From NCBI GenBank assembly GCA_963706785.1, contig CAVPNJ010000002.1, positions 372,001 through 436,000 on the forward strand: a DNA stretch of 64,000 bases, written 5' to 3'. Source of the DNA: Pollutimonas sp963706785 (GTDB lineage: Bacteria; Pseudomonadota; Gammaproteobacteria; Burkholderiales; Burkholderiaceae_B). The stretch's first letter is position 1. Each line of letters starts with the position of its first letter. Under the pieces are notes generated by a model that was not told the DNA's origin, did not search any database, and worked only from the letters and a program-made list of their open reading frames with translations. The position numbers and the translations under genes were made by a program. Below are positions 50,697-60,179 of the stretch, one piece after another.

Positions 50697-53372
50697 ATGA
50701 AAGTTTGGTTTAAACGAATACTGATCAGTATCGTCGTGGTGTTTTTGGTTGCATTGGTCGGAATCGCAATCTTTCTCCTGACATTCGACCCGAACGCCTA
50801 CAAAAGCAAGCTCGAGGAAATAGTCTATGACCGGTATCAACGCACCTTGTCGATCAAGGGCGATATCGAGTTATCGCTGTTTCCCCGGATTGGCTTGTCT
50901 GTTCAAGGCGTATCGCTGTCCGATCGAGATACCACGGACACCTTTGCTTCTCTCGATAGCGCTCGCTTTGCGGTTGCGATCTGGCCGCTTATGTTTAATC
51001 GATTGGTCGTCGATCACGTTGCCGTTACGGGTTTCAAAGCCTGGCTAATACGCAATGAACAAGGCGATTTCAACTTCCGCGACTTAATCGAGCGTCAATC
51101 ACCGGTTGCGGCTCTATTGGCGCCGGCAGCAGCAGCTGCGACCGCTGTACTGCCGGAAGCGCCCGCAGCTACGGGCGTTGTGGCGCCTACCGCAACATCC
51201 ACGACTGCCTCGGTGCCGGACACCGCTGCCAGGCAGATGCCGGCAGCGCTCTCTGGCCACGCCGCTTCGGGCACCGATTTCCAGATCGATATCGCCGGCC
51301 TTGACCTTAAGAACGGCGAAATTCACCTCTTCGATAAAGTTACCGGTTCAGTAGGGCGCATTGTGCAGCTTGACGTCAATACTGGACGCATGACATACGA
51401 TCAGGCGTTTGACGTCGCCCTGAAGGGCAAGCTGATTGGTGACTTCCCAGTCGCCGATGCCAAGCTCGAGGGGCAGGCCGTCGTCAAGTTCAATCCAGAA
51501 CAGCAAACGTATTCTGCTCAGAAAATTAATGTGCTGGTGAACGGCAAGCTCGGTCAGCTCGATGCCAAGTCGGCGACTTTACGAGGCAACCTGGCATATA
51601 GCGCGTACTCTCAAATGTTCAGCGCGAGCAATGTCGAATTTCTGGTGCATGGCGAAATCGTTGGCGAAAGGCCCGTTAAAAACCTCGAAACCAGCCTTAT
51701 CGTGCCTCAGTTGAAGATAGATCGCAGCCAGGCCGAACTGCAGGTCGAAAAAATGGCCTACCGGGCAAAGGGCAACCGGCCTGACGAGAATTTCGATATC
51801 GCCTTCGATGCGCCGCGCTTATCGGTATCGCCCGAAACGGCTAAAGGCGAGCCCATATCCGGTACAGTCAAGCTGCGCAGCAAGGATAAGGTTCTGGGAG
51901 TCGCTCTCGGTTTGAACGGGATTGGTGGCAATGCCCGGAAATTGACGCTTAAAGAGCTCAAGGTCGATGGTGGGCTAAAGCAGGGCGCCCGGCTGGTGCA
52001 GCTCAAAATGACCTCACCGGCCAATTGGGATATTTCCGCAAACAAGGGAGCCCTATCGGCAATGAAGGGGGATGTCAGGATCGAAGATGCGGCGCTGCCC
52101 GGCGGCAGCGTCGAGATCCCGTTCATTGGCAGCCTGCAAGCCGATCGGATTAAAGACGAGCTTGTCAGCGAAATCAATGCAGTGCTTAGCAGCAGTAAGC
52201 TGAATTTTCGCCTCAAGGCGACGCAGCTGGCCGAGCCCAGGGTGGCGTTCGATCTCTCCGCCGACAAGCTCGACCTGAACACAATGTTCCCACCTCCGGT
52301 GGTTAAGGGCGTGCCGACTCAGGCACCTGCCAAAGAAGGCGCAAAATCGGTCGTCGAACCAGCCCAGAAAACAGCAGCGGCCACGGCGGCTACTGCCCCG
52401 ATTATTGTCCCCGCCAGCACTCTTGATTTGTCGTTTCTGGACTCGGTAGACATTATTGGCAACGTTGCCATCGGCGAAATCAAGGTTAAGAATCTAGAGG
52501 CCGGGCAATTTGCTGCAGCACTTCGTGCAGTCGATGGCAAACTTGCCATCAGTGGAATCAAGGCTAACTTGTACGACGGCAAGCTCGACGGAAAAATCAC
52601 CGCGACTTCCAAAAACGAAGTCGGGGCCGATCTGTCGCTTGATAAAGTCGCGATGGGCCCTTTCCTACAGGGACTGGCCCAAGAGAGTCGCCTGACAGGC
52701 CTTGGCAGCATGAAGATCAATGTGAATTCCCAAGGCTTGACGGTGCCTGCATTGAAATCCGGTCTTACCGGTACCGTTCAGGCACGGGTAAACGACGGCG
52801 CTGTCAAAGGCCTTGATGTAAGCCAGACATTACGCGAGGCAACGGCGGTTGTGCGTAATATGTTCAGCGGGCAGTTGCCCGATGTTGCGACCGAGTTCGA
52901 TATGGGTCGGCAGACTCAGTTCTCGTCCTTGGATGCCGATATCGACTTCAGTCATGGTCAAGGAACGGTCAAGAAACTAAGTCTTGTGGGCCCACTGCTG
53001 CATATTTCTCAAGGAACGCCAGCATCCTTGGATATTGTTAATCAGCAAATGGACCTGAGCATTAATGTACGCGTAATTAATACCTCTGCAGGCCAAGAGG
53101 GTAAAGATTTGGCCGAACTAAGGAATGTGACGGTTCCCGTTCGTATTTCTGGCCCATTCGACAAGCTGACTTATCAGGTTCAATGGAAGGACATTGGCAG
53201 TAAGGCGGTAAAAGCGGCCGTGCGAGATGGTTTGATCGATATGCTATCTAATAAGGCTGGTATTAAGCTTGAAGCTCCTCCTGCTGCCTCGCCGATTCCG
53301 CCTCCTCCGAAAAAGCCGATGGATCCGGTCAAAAGTATAGGCGATGCATTAAAAGGACTACTCGGACAATGA
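50697..53372 (+). CDS. asmA: AsmA-family protein
   Basis: Inner-membrane-anchored, periplasmic AsmA-like protein. The family is linked to outer-membrane biogenesis and bridge-like lipid transport. One N-terminal membrane segment (about residues 8-29) is followed by the conserved DPNAYKSKLEEIVYDRYQRTLSIKGDIELSLFPRIGLSVQGVSLSDR block, low-complexity Ala/Pro/Thr segments (about 140-180 and 540-570), and the C-terminal AsmA domain (GLTGTVQARVNDGAVKGLDVSQTLREA and FDKLTYQVQWKDIGSKAVKAAVRDG). At 891 residues it is a long member. Its stop overlaps the next gene by four bases. Confidence 0.92.
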   Translation: MKVWFKRILISIVVVFLVALVGIAIFLLTFDPNAYKSKLEEIVYDRYQRTLSIKGDIELSLFPRIGLSVQGVSLSDRDTTDTFASLDSARFAVAIWPLMFNRLVVDHVAVTGFKAWLIRNEQGDFNFRDLIERQSPVAALLAPAAAAATAVLPEAPAATGVVAPTATSTTASVPDTAARQMPAALSGHAASGTDFQIDIAGLDLKNGEIHLFDKVTGSVGRIVQLDVNTGRMTYDQAFDVALKGKLIGDFPVADAKLEGQAVVKFNPEQQTYSAQKINVLVNGKLGQLDAKSATLRGNLAYSAYSQMFSASNVEFLVHGEIVGERPVKNLETSLIVPQLKIDRSQAELQVEKMAYRAKGNRPDENFDIAFDAPRLSVSPETAKGEPISGTVKLRSKDKVLGVALGLNGIGGNARKLTLKELKVDGGLKQGARLVQLKMTSPANWDISANKGALSAMKGDVRIEDAALPGGSVEIPFIGSLQADRIKDELVSEINAVLSSSKLNFRLKATQLAEPRVAFDLSADKLDLNTMFPPPVVKGVPTQAPAKEGAKSVVEPAQKTAAATAATAPIIVPASTLDLSFLDSVDIIGNVAIGEIKVKNLEAGQFAAALRAVDGKLAISGIKANLYDGKLDGKITATSKNEVGADLSLDKVAMGPFLQGLAQESRLTGLGSMKINVNSQGLTVPALKSGLTGTVQARVNDGAVKGLDVSQTLREATAVVRNMFSGQLPDVATEFDMGRQTQFSSLDADIDFSHGQGTVKKLSLVGPLLHISQGTPASLDIVNQQMDLSINVRVINTSAGQEGKDLAELRNVTVPVRISGPFDKLTYQVQWKDIGSKAVKAAVRDGLIDMLSNKAGIKLEAPPAASPIPPPPKKPMDPVKSIGDALKGLLGQ

Positions 53373-53752
53373 ATACCTTACTCTATTTCCCTATTGCGTC
53401 GTGTAGCGGAGTTGCGAAACCTGAAGCAGCCCAATACGACAAGCGGTGGCTGGTAGTGGACGAATCAGGTAATTGGCTTAGACAAGATGAATGTGACAAA
53501 TTGGTCGACATTCAGGTCGATATCAGCATGGGTTGTCTGGTAATACGCGCCGAGGGGATGTTGCGTCTCGACATCCCGCTAGATGTGATCGAGGACGACG
53601 AGAGTGTGCGTTGGCAGGTCATGGTAGGCCGACAGCAAGTCGATGTCGTCGACGAAGGAGAGCTCGTTGCCACCTGGGTGTCTAAATTCCTGGACCGACC
53701 ATGTCGCTTGGTCAAGGTGCATCCAGAATTCGGCCCAGTGCTATGGCCGTAG
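53369..53752 (+). CDS. Stand-alone MOSC N-terminal beta-barrel protein, apparently truncated
   Basis: The sequence LLYFPIASCSGVAKPEAAQYDKRWLVVDESGNWLRQDECDKLVDIQV is the MOSC_N domain that precedes the catalytic MOSC (molybdenum-cofactor sulfurase C-terminal) domain in roughly 280-residue proteins. Here the frame stops at residue 127, just after FLDRPCRLVKVHPEFGPVLWP, the point where the MOSC domain normally begins. The ferredoxin gene follows 34 bases later on the other strand, so no MOSC domain can follow. It is either a deletion product or a functional single-domain protein. Its start overlaps asmA (ATGA), so it is still expressed with it. Confidence 0.8.
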   Translation: MNTLLYFPIASCSGVAKPEAAQYDKRWLVVDESGNWLRQDECDKLVDIQVDISMGCLVIRAEGMLRLDIPLDVIEDDESVRWQVMVGRQQVDVVDEGELVATWVSKFLDRPCRLVKVHPEFGPVLWP

Positions 53753-53786
53753 CGCTAACGCGCGGCATTGCAAATCGCTTTTTCGA

Positions 53787-54038
53787 TCAGGCGCTGGCGG
53801 TAAGGCGCTGATACTTTGCCAGCAGCATATCGTGGTCTTCCGGGTGGTCAAGGTCGAACACAATACATTCGACGGGACACACGACCTGACATTGCGGTTC
53901 ATCAAAGTGTCCGACGCATTCGGTGCAATGCGATGGCTCGATTTCGTAAATTTCGAGCCCCATTGAGATCGCGTTGTTAGGGCATTGCGGCTCACAGACA
54001 TCGCAATTGATGCACTCTTCGGTAATACGCAGAGCCAT
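53787..54038 (-). CDS. YfhL-type 2[4Fe-4S] ferredoxin
   Basis: Small electron carrier with two cubane cluster motifs: CINCDVCEPQCPNNAI (CxxCxxCxxxCP) and a second set CTECVGHFDEPQCQVVCPVECI, with the six-to-nine-residue insertion between the second and third Cys and the C-terminal helix typical of the YfhL/Alvin-type ferredoxins. The ATG at 54038 (MALRITEECINC) has AGGAAG upstream. At 83 residues it is normal. It lies downstream of coaD, and the order rsmD-coaD-ferredoxin is common in proteobacteria. Confidence 0.95.
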   Translation of the reverse strand: MALRITEECINCDVCEPQCPNNAISMGLEIYEIEPSHCTECVGHFDEPQCQVVCPVECIVFDLDHPEDHDMLLAKYQRLTASA

Positions 54039-54142
54039 GGTTTCTTCCTGCAAAAACAAAAAACACTAATCTTGTGATGTCAGTGACATGACAAGATAAA
54101 GCATTAGTGTAATAGCCAACAGTGCATAGCGCAGTATTAACC

Positions 54143-54655
54143 CTATCGGGATGTTTCCTGTTCCTGCTCTTCGCGACGGGCTTTCGCCTTACTATGCAGC
54201 CATCTCTCGACAGACGGAAAGACGAACTTGCTTACGTCGCCCCCGAGAATGGCGATTTCACGCACGATGGTTCCTGAGATGAACTGGTACTGGTCCGACG
54301 GTGTCATGAACAGCGTTTCAACCTCGGGCAGCAAATGGCGATTCATGCCGGCCATTTGGAATTCGTATTCAAAGTCAGATACGGCGCGCAAGCCTCGCAC
54401 GATTACACGTCCGTTTTGTTCGCGCACGAAGTCTTTGAGAAGGCCGGCGAAGCTTTTGACTTCGACATTTGGATAGTGTCCCAGTACTTCATGGGCAATC
54501 TCTACGCGCTCGTCAACTGAAAAATAGGGCTTTTTTGCATGACTATGTGCTACGCCCACGACAACATGGTCAAACAGGCCGGCAGCGCGACGCACCAAGT
54601 CTTCGTGACCACGCGTCAGGGGGTCGAATGTTCCGGGATAGACGGCAGTAATCAT
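54143..54655 (-). CDS. coaD: Phosphopantetheine adenylyltransferase
   Basis: Penultimate step of coenzyme A synthesis: joins 4'-phosphopantetheine and ATP to dephospho-CoA. Nucleotidyltransferase motifs are YPGTFDPLTRGHEDLV (HxGH-like, here GHED) near the start, VRGLRAVSDFEYEFQMAGMNR in the middle, and ISGTIVREIAILGGDVSKFV near the end (the ISSxxVR-like motif). At 170 residues it is normal. It lies 66 bases downstream of rsmD on the same strand. Confidence 0.96.
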   Translation of the reverse strand: MITAVYPGTFDPLTRGHEDLVRRAAGLFDHVVVGVAHSHAKKPYFSVDERVEIAHEVLGHYPNVEVKSFAGLLKDFVREQNGRVIVRGLRAVSDFEYEFQMAGMNRHLLPEVETLFMTPSDQYQFISGTIVREIAILGGDVSKFVFPSVERWLHSKAKARREEQEQETSR

Positions 54656-54721
54656 GCGGATTCCGAATTTTCAAAAGGGGGTAGTAAATGGCACACCCTT
54701 TTGGGTATCGCCATGCTTGAG

Positions 54722-55321
54722 CTATTGTTTTTCACTGATATCGCGATTATTGACTGTTTTTTGCAATGCAGCAAACTGTAGCAGGTGAAAGTACACGTGG
54801 CCGGCGCGAGATTGGCGCAAAATTTCAAAAGGCTCGGGCGGCAAGATAGGCGCTTCCGATTCAATATACAGCAAGCCGTCCTGCCTGAGAACCAGGGGTA
54901 ATTTAGCCCATAGCCTTTCAAGCCAACCCTGATCAAATGGCGGATCCACCATGATCAGGTCGAAAGGGGTATCGTTAAGGCGATCCAATACCACCAAAGC
55001 GTTACCCGCATGGATACGTACATGGTCAGCTTTAAGGCGGGTTCGCAGGCTACGCAACGAGGCAATGGCCTGCGGATTGTTTTCTACCATTTGTACGTGC
55101 GCCACGCCGCGTGAAGCCGCTTCGAAGCCAAGGGCCCCGGTACCGGCAAACAGGTCTAGTACGCGTTTTTGCGAGAAATCACCTGCCCATAAATGGTGCA
55201 GCCAATTAAACAGGGTCTCGCGTACCCGATCCGGCGTCGGGCGCAAGCCTTCGGCATCGATAACCGGTATGGGGGTGCGACGGTAATCACCGCCTACAAT
55301 ACGTACAACATGTTTTTTCAT
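54722..55321 (-). CDS. rsmD: 16S rRNA (guanine(966)-N2)-methyltransferase
   Basis: Methylates G966 of 16S rRNA in the 30S subunit. It begins with RIVGGDYRRTPIPVID, has RPTPDRVRETLFNWL, the SAM motif VLDLFAGTGALGFEAASRG and the catalytic DPPF in MVDPPFDQGW (the N-methyltransferase D/NPPY/F motif). At 199 residues it is normal. It is divergent from ftsY with 57 bases between starts, the same arrangement as in E. coli. Confidence 0.94.
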   Translation of the reverse strand: MKKHVVRIVGGDYRRTPIPVIDAEGLRPTPDRVRETLFNWLHHLWAGDFSQKRVLDLFAGTGALGFEAASRGVAHVQMVENNPQAIASLRSLRTRLKADHVRIHAGNALVVLDRLNDTPFDLIMVDPPFDQGWLERLWAKLPLVLRQDGLLYIESEAPILPPEPFEILRQSRAGHVYFHLLQFAALQKTVNNRDISEKQ

Positions 55322-55378
55322 TCGCGGTCTGGGAACGGTCAGTGGTGTTAATCAATATATTCGGGTAGTGTAAAACGT

Positions 55379-56638
55379 ATGTTCAGCTTTTTTAAACGAA
55401 AGAAATCTTCACCTGCCGACAGTAACGAGCAGCTTGATGCCGCGCAGACGGAACACGAGGCGGCAACCGTCGATGCAGAACCCGCGCCGCAACAGCTTTC
55501 CGAAGATGAGCAATCAACGCGGGCCGATCACGAGGACGCTGTCGCTCCTACTATGGATGCAGTGAAAGGCCTAGAGGCGGTCGAGCCCGCCGCAGATGTT
55601 GGCGCCGACATTGCGGACACCGAATCGCCCTTGGCCGAAAATGCGCCCGAGGCTATTCAGGCACCGCCCGCAGACCAAGCGCAGGCCGAAGCCGGGCTGA
55701 TTGTTGCGTCGCCTGTCGGCGCAGAAAAAGCTTCATGGCTGACACGTCTCAAAAAAGGGTTATCGCGCACGGGGCAGAGCATTGGCGGTTTGTTCGTCGG
55801 AGTCAAGGTCGATGAAGCCCTTTTCGAAGACCTGGAAACTGCTCTTATTATGGCCGACGCGGGCATCGAGGCCACCGAAAAGCTATTGACGGCCTTGCGT
55901 GCCCGGGTGCGCAAGGAACGTCTTAGTGACGGTGCTCAAGTCAAGGCTGCGCTGCGCGATATTCTCGCCGACCATCTGGCCCCTCTCGAAAAGAGCTTTC
56001 CATTGGGTAACGCCTCGCCGCTGGTCATTATGATTGCGGGTGTTAATGGGGCGGGCAAGACCACTTCTATTGGCAAGCTCGCCTATGCATTTCAGGCTCA
56101 AGGGGCGAGGGTATTGTTGGCCGCAGGCGATACTTTTCGCGCCGCCGCACGCGAGCAGCTAATGGAATGGGGCGTGCGTAATAATGTGACGGTGATCGCA
56201 CAAGATGGTGGAGATCCTGCGGCCGTTGCCTTCGACGCCGTAAACGCCGGCCGTGCGCGGGAAGCGAATGTAGTCATGGTGGATACGGCCGGACGCTTAC
56301 CCACCCAATTGCACTTGATGGAAGAGCTCCGCAAGATCAAGCGAGTAATCGGCAAAGCTGATTCAGCAGCGCCACACGAGGTTCTCTTGGTTATCGATGG
56401 TAATACCGGTCAGAATGCGATCGCTCAAATTCGTGCGTTCGACGCGGCAATTACTCTTACGGGACTGGTCGTAACCAAGCTTGATGGAACAGCGAAGGGC
56501 GGTACCCTGGCTGCCGTAGCGGCTGGAAGCCAAGGCGTGCGGCCGGTGCCGGTATATTGGATCGGCGTGGGCGAAGGTCTGAACGATTTGCAGCCGTTCG
56601 TCGCGCGTGAATTTGCAGCTGCGCTTATTGGCGATTAG
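55379..56638 (+). CDS. ftsY: Signal recognition particle receptor FtsY
   Basis: GTPase receptor that docks SRP-ribosome complexes at the inner membrane. The acidic, low-complexity A-domain (residues about 1-110, Glu/Ala-rich) is followed by the N domain and the G domain with G1 GVNGAGKTTSIGKLA, G3 DTAGRL, G4 TKLDGTAKGG, and the closing WIGVGEGLNDLQPFVAREFA. At 419 residues it is normal. It is divergent from rsmD and ends at a hairpin shared with the next gene. Confidence 0.96.
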   Translation: MFSFFKRKKSSPADSNEQLDAAQTEHEAATVDAEPAPQQLSEDEQSTRADHEDAVAPTMDAVKGLEAVEPAADVGADIADTESPLAENAPEAIQAPPADQAQAEAGLIVASPVGAEKASWLTRLKKGLSRTGQSIGGLFVGVKVDEALFEDLETALIMADAGIEATEKLLTALRARVRKERLSDGAQVKAALRDILADHLAPLEKSFPLGNASPLVIMIAGVNGAGKTTSIGKLAYAFQAQGARVLLAAGDTFRAAAREQLMEWGVRNNVTVIAQDGGDPAAVAFDAVNAGRAREANVVMVDTAGRLPTQLHLMEELRKIKRVIGKADSAAPHEVLLVIDGNTGQNAIAQIRAFDAAITLTGLVVTKLDGTAKGGTLAAVAAGSQGVRPVPVYWIGVGEGLNDLQPFVAREFAAALIGD

Positions 56639-56664
56639 ATATTCAAACTTGGTGCTACTCGAAG

Positions 56665-56699
56665 GGCCGCTGATATGGGCACTGTCCACTACAGCGGCC
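56665..56699. terminator. Hairpin between convergent ftsY and CYTH-CHAD genes
   Basis: GGCCGCTG / CAGCGGCC is a perfect 8-bp stem with a 19-base loop, positioned in the 65-base gap between the convergent genes. No T-run follows on either side. Confidence 0.45.
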
Positions 56700-56703
56700 G
56701 GGA

Positions 56704-58308
56704 TCACGCCTTCTTGAAATGGCCCGCCTTTGCCAAAGCTAGAAACTTAGCCTGCGCTTCGGCTTTTTTCTGTTCCTGCATGGCCCGTAGCCAGCCCACC
56801 GCGAACATTGCTTGCGTTTCAGATTCGGCAAGACGCAGGTAATAGTCCTCGGCCATATAAAGGTCGTTCAGGTCTCCAACAGTCTGTTGTGCGTCGGTAA
56901 GGGCATCATGCAAAGTACGGTTGCTTTTGTCTGCCAACTGGCTTGCGGTGAACTCCACGCTGTAGCGCAATCTTTTTACTCGTTTGCGTAGACGATGCTG
57001 CTCTTCGATTGCCAGGTGTGCGAACTGCGTCCCTTGGTGGCATAGGGCGTCCAGCTGTTTGTTTAGTCGTTTGCTAAATTTCTTGCCCAGCCTTTTGCCG
57101 GGCTCAGTGCGGGCAACCTGAGCTGTGCCGCTTTTTTTCTGCTTCTTATCGTTTTTCGGGACAAAGTTCTTGGTGCTTTCTTGCGATCCGCTGGGCGCAT
57201 CGACCACCAAAAGATGATTGAGCAGCGTCAGCAGTGTGGCTTGGAAGTCTGGACTGGCGGCAAGGGCTTGGGTGTGGTCAGTATGGTTGTGATCCGGGAG
57301 GTTTAAGGCAGGCATGTCTGCTGCGAGTAAGCGGGGCGTCACAACCGTTTCGACGACATTAGCGTCGCGCGCCCGACCCAATATCAAGAAGTGGTCGTGT
57401 AGTTCGGCGCTTAACTCTGCTTCGTTGATGTCTACCCATTTCTTAAAGAATTTCCAGCACGACCTAATGCGACGAATGCCTACTCTTAGCTGGTGTACGT
57501 ACTCAGCTTGGGTGCTTTCGGCTGTATCGGCAGCATCCACGCCAGTCAGAAAAGTGGCATTGCGAATGATTTGATTCATGCAGTCGTTGGCGCATAGGCG
57601 ATAGGCGGCAGGCATGGACAGGCTTGGTTCCAGCGTGATCGTGGCCGCGCGGCGCGGCGTGCAAAGTTGCGCGAATTGAGTGGTGCCGGAAGGCGGCCGA
57701 CCTTCGGGGGCCGCAGTGTCGATCGCTGATGCCGCACGTGCAAGCGCATCGCCACGTTCGGCTTTACTCCTGAGGTCCAGTATCAGTCCGAATTTCCTCA
57801 GCCATTGCTCGGCTTGCTCGAACAGTGGGTCAGTACCGCCGGCAATCAATTCCAACTCAAGCTCACATATCGGAAGTTCCAGCTCGCCGGCTTTGAGGGT
57901 ACCCTGATCGTAAGCAAATTCAATTGTGGCGGTTTTGGTCTTCTTCGTCAGGACCATTCGGTCGACCACGGTTTCGTAGCGCAGCGTCAGCGGCGATCGC
58001 AGGTTGGACAGCGTTTTTTCTACGGGTGTTCCTTCGTACAAGCTTAGATCAAGCGTGCGATCAGGACGGGGGTGATTGATCTCGTTACGGGATAGCTCAT
58101 CAGGACCTGGGCTTTTTAAGGTCTGGATCCAATGGTTGCCTTCTTTGCGCACACGCAGCGCAATTTTGGCCTTCGCGAGTTCGTGATGTTCTGTATCGAA
58201 ATAGCATGCATGCAAGGGAATGTGCGTCGCGTGCAGTTTTCGCAGTTCTTTCTCCAACGCGGTGCGCATATGAGGCGGTACGTGGAATTTAAGTTCGCGT
58301 TCTAGCAT
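56704..58308 (-). CDS. CYTH-CHAD domain protein (probable inorganic triphosphatase)
   Basis: The N-terminal CYTH domain (residues about 1-205) carries the phosphate-binding ExExK signature in LERELKFHV. It is typical of inorganic triphosphatase (E. coli YgiF) and adenylate-cyclase class IV folds. The C-terminal CHAD domain (about 230-530) is helical with conserved His/Arg/Lys residues (YVHQLRVGIRRIRSCWKFF, EQHRLRKRVKRLRYSVEF) that bind polyphosphate. A low-complexity Lys-rich loop at about 390-425 interrupts CHAD. At 534 residues it is slightly long for this family. The natural role is probably tripolyphosphate hydrolysis or polyphosphate-granule association. Confidence 0.88.
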   Translation of the reverse strand: MLERELKFHVPPHMRTALEKELRKLHATHIPLHACYFDTEHHELAKAKIALRVRKEGNHWIQTLKSPGPDELSRNEINHPRPDRTLDLSLYEGTPVEKTLSNLRSPLTLRYETVVDRMVLTKKTKTATIEFAYDQGTLKAGELELPICELELELIAGGTDPLFEQAEQWLRKFGLILDLRSKAERGDALARAASAIDTAAPEGRPPSGTTQFAQLCTPRRAATITLEPSLSMPAAYRLCANDCMNQIIRNATFLTGVDAADTAESTQAEYVHQLRVGIRRIRSCWKFFKKWVDINEAELSAELHDHFLILGRARDANVVETVVTPRLLAADMPALNLPDHNHTDHTQALAASPDFQATLLTLLNHLLVVDAPSGSQESTKNFVPKNDKKQKKSGTAQVARTEPGKRLGKKFSKRLNKQLDALCHQGTQFAHLAIEEQHRLRKRVKRLRYSVEFTASQLADKSNRTLHDALTDAQQTVGDLNDLYMAEDYYLRLAESETQAMFAVGWLRAMQEQKKAEAQAKFLALAKAGHFKKA

Positions 58309-58454
58309 ATCGGCCCTTTACTAAATATGGGACCAATCTTACCGTTTAAATGCTAGAACGATTTGACTGTTTGTGACACGGCGAAATGCTGAAACCGTTC
58401 AAACGAGCTGCGGTGCAGTCGGTTGTCCTGGAATCCGAATATATTCGGTTGCCG

Positions 58455-59274
58455 CTAAAGCAATACCTTTCGCGCTCGCGTAATGACGACTTCGGCCAAT
58501 ATGACTATGCCGAAGATCAGAATAAGGATCAAAGCCACTTTATCCCATTGGAACAAATCCATGGCGCTGTTCAGGGCCATGCCGATCCCGCCTGCTCCAA
58601 CCAGACCCAGTACGGCGGACTCCCGAACGTTGATGTCCCATCGAAGCAGCACAATTGACCAGAACGCCGGTCTGATTTGCGGCCAATAGCCATAGCCGAT
58701 GAGCGAGCCGGTGCTGGCGCCGGTGGCCATAATGGCCTCGATCGGGCCCGGCTGTGCATCGTCAAGTGCCTCGCCCAGCAGCTTGCCGATAAAACCAATT
58801 GATCGAAAGGCGATTGCAATGGTGCCCGCAAGCGGGCCTGGCCCAAAAATAGCGATAAAGAGCAGTGCCCAGACAAGCGAATTGATCGACCGGCTGGAGA
58901 CGAGAGTTAATCGTGCCAGGAAGTTGATGAGCTTATTTTTCGTCAAGTTTTCGGACGCCAGCAGTCCTATGGGAACGGCCATGATGACGGCTAGAATGGT
59001 ACCCGAGCGTAGCCATGTGCAGGGTTTCTATCAGTGCCCGTTGAATAGAACCTTGAAAACTTTGCCACGAAACCGGCCACATTCGATTTAGAAGGTCGGC
59101 CATTTGCGCCGGGGCGTCGTACAGAAACTCTGGAATAACGTCGATCGTACGCGCCGATTGAACAATTGCCAGAATAAACAAGAAGTACAAGATGAAGCGA
59201 AGCAGGCGCTGGCCGGGTGTGAACCTGACCCACGTCGTGCCGGCATTGCCGGCCAGGATGCTGGACTGGTTCAT
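58455..59274 (-). pseudogene. phnE: Phosphonate ABC transporter permease PhnE (second copy), frameshifted
   Basis: Inner-membrane permease of a phosphonate-type ABC importer. The N-terminal part (MNQSSILAGN to ALIETLHMATLG) and the main part (IMAVPIGLLASENLTKN to the end, with EAIMATGAS and the GLVGAGGIGMAL coupling motif) are in different frames. They join near 59000-59010, at CTCGGGTACC, where dropping one G restores a continuous protein. The start overlaps the stop of the other permease copy by four bases. Restored length is about 272 residues, normal for PhnE. The gene either decayed recently or contains a sequencing error. Confidence 0.82.
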
Positions 59275-60157
59275 GCGTCGTCCTCGACCGGCCGCAGCGG
59301 CCTTGCTACGTGAGCCTTGGGTCGAAAGAGCGCTGCGGGGGATACGTTATCAAGCAGAATCGAACGTACAACGCCAGCCAGGAGCTCGCCCAACATGATG
59401 ATGCGCAATAATCGCGATAAGGATAGAGCAGACAAAGTCGTAGTCGAAGCGTTGGAATGCGGAAAATAGAGTGCCGCCGACGCCGCCCGCGCCCACTATG
59501 CCCACCATGGTCGAGTTGCGCAGATTGGAATCGAGCTGATAGGTTGAAAAGCCGACGAAGCGGGCAAACACCTGAGGCAGGACGCCGAAAATGATCACAT
59601 TGGCAAACGACGCGCCGGTTGCGCGCACGGCTTCGACTTGTTTGAGTGATATTTCTTCGATGGTTTCGGTAAACAGTTTGCCGATGAAGCCGATAGACGC
59701 GACCGTTAGCGCCAACACGCCGGCCAGAGCGCCGAAGCCTACGGCCTTGACGAAAATGATGGCGACGATGACTGGATGCAGCGCCCGGCACAAAGAGACG
59801 ATCGCGCGCGCCGGCCAGACTGACCCAGCCGGGCATCATGTTGCGTGCCCCCAGTAGGCTGAGCGGCAGCGCCAGCAACAAATGCCCAGGGTGGTGGCCA
59901 GCACGGCGATTTCCAGGCTTTCGGCGATGCCCTTCCATAGCATGGCGCGCTCGTTCTATATTGGGCGGGAACATGCGTGAGAGAAACTTGGCGCCATGCC
60001 CCAGGCCAGCTTCGAAAGCGCTCCCACGAGAAGTCCAGCTGAGTCGGCGGCGAAAATGGCGTAAGGCACAACAACAATAAGCCCCAGTTTGGCGCGGAGT
60101 GACAGGGCGAAGGGCTTGGCCGAGTCCCGCCGGATTCGCGGTGTTTATTCCAGCCAC
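59271..60157 (-). pseudogene. phnE: Phosphonate ABC transporter permease PhnE (first copy), multiply frameshifted
   Basis: Second permease of the same importer. A GTG at 60157 with GGAGGCG upstream gives VAGINTANPAGLG; then the frame changes several times. Recognisable pieces are PYAIFAADSAGLL, FSRMFPPNIERA, a correct stretch HPVIVAIIFVKAVGFGALAGVLAL to GGVGGTLFSAFQRFDYDF (with VRATGAS and the GIVGAGGVGGTL coupling motif), and finally, after another shift, IIMLGELLAGVVRSILLDNV ending at the ATGA overlap. At least three shifts are needed. All pieces of a full-length permease are still there. Confidence 0.78.
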
Positions 60158-60179
60158 GATTCGCCTCCGTAGATCTGTT

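Noticed and set aside
51100..51360. Alternative frames inside the Ala/Pro-rich part of asmA
   Set aside because: These are by-products of low-complexity GC-rich coding sequence; the asmA frame is continuous and carries the family motifs.
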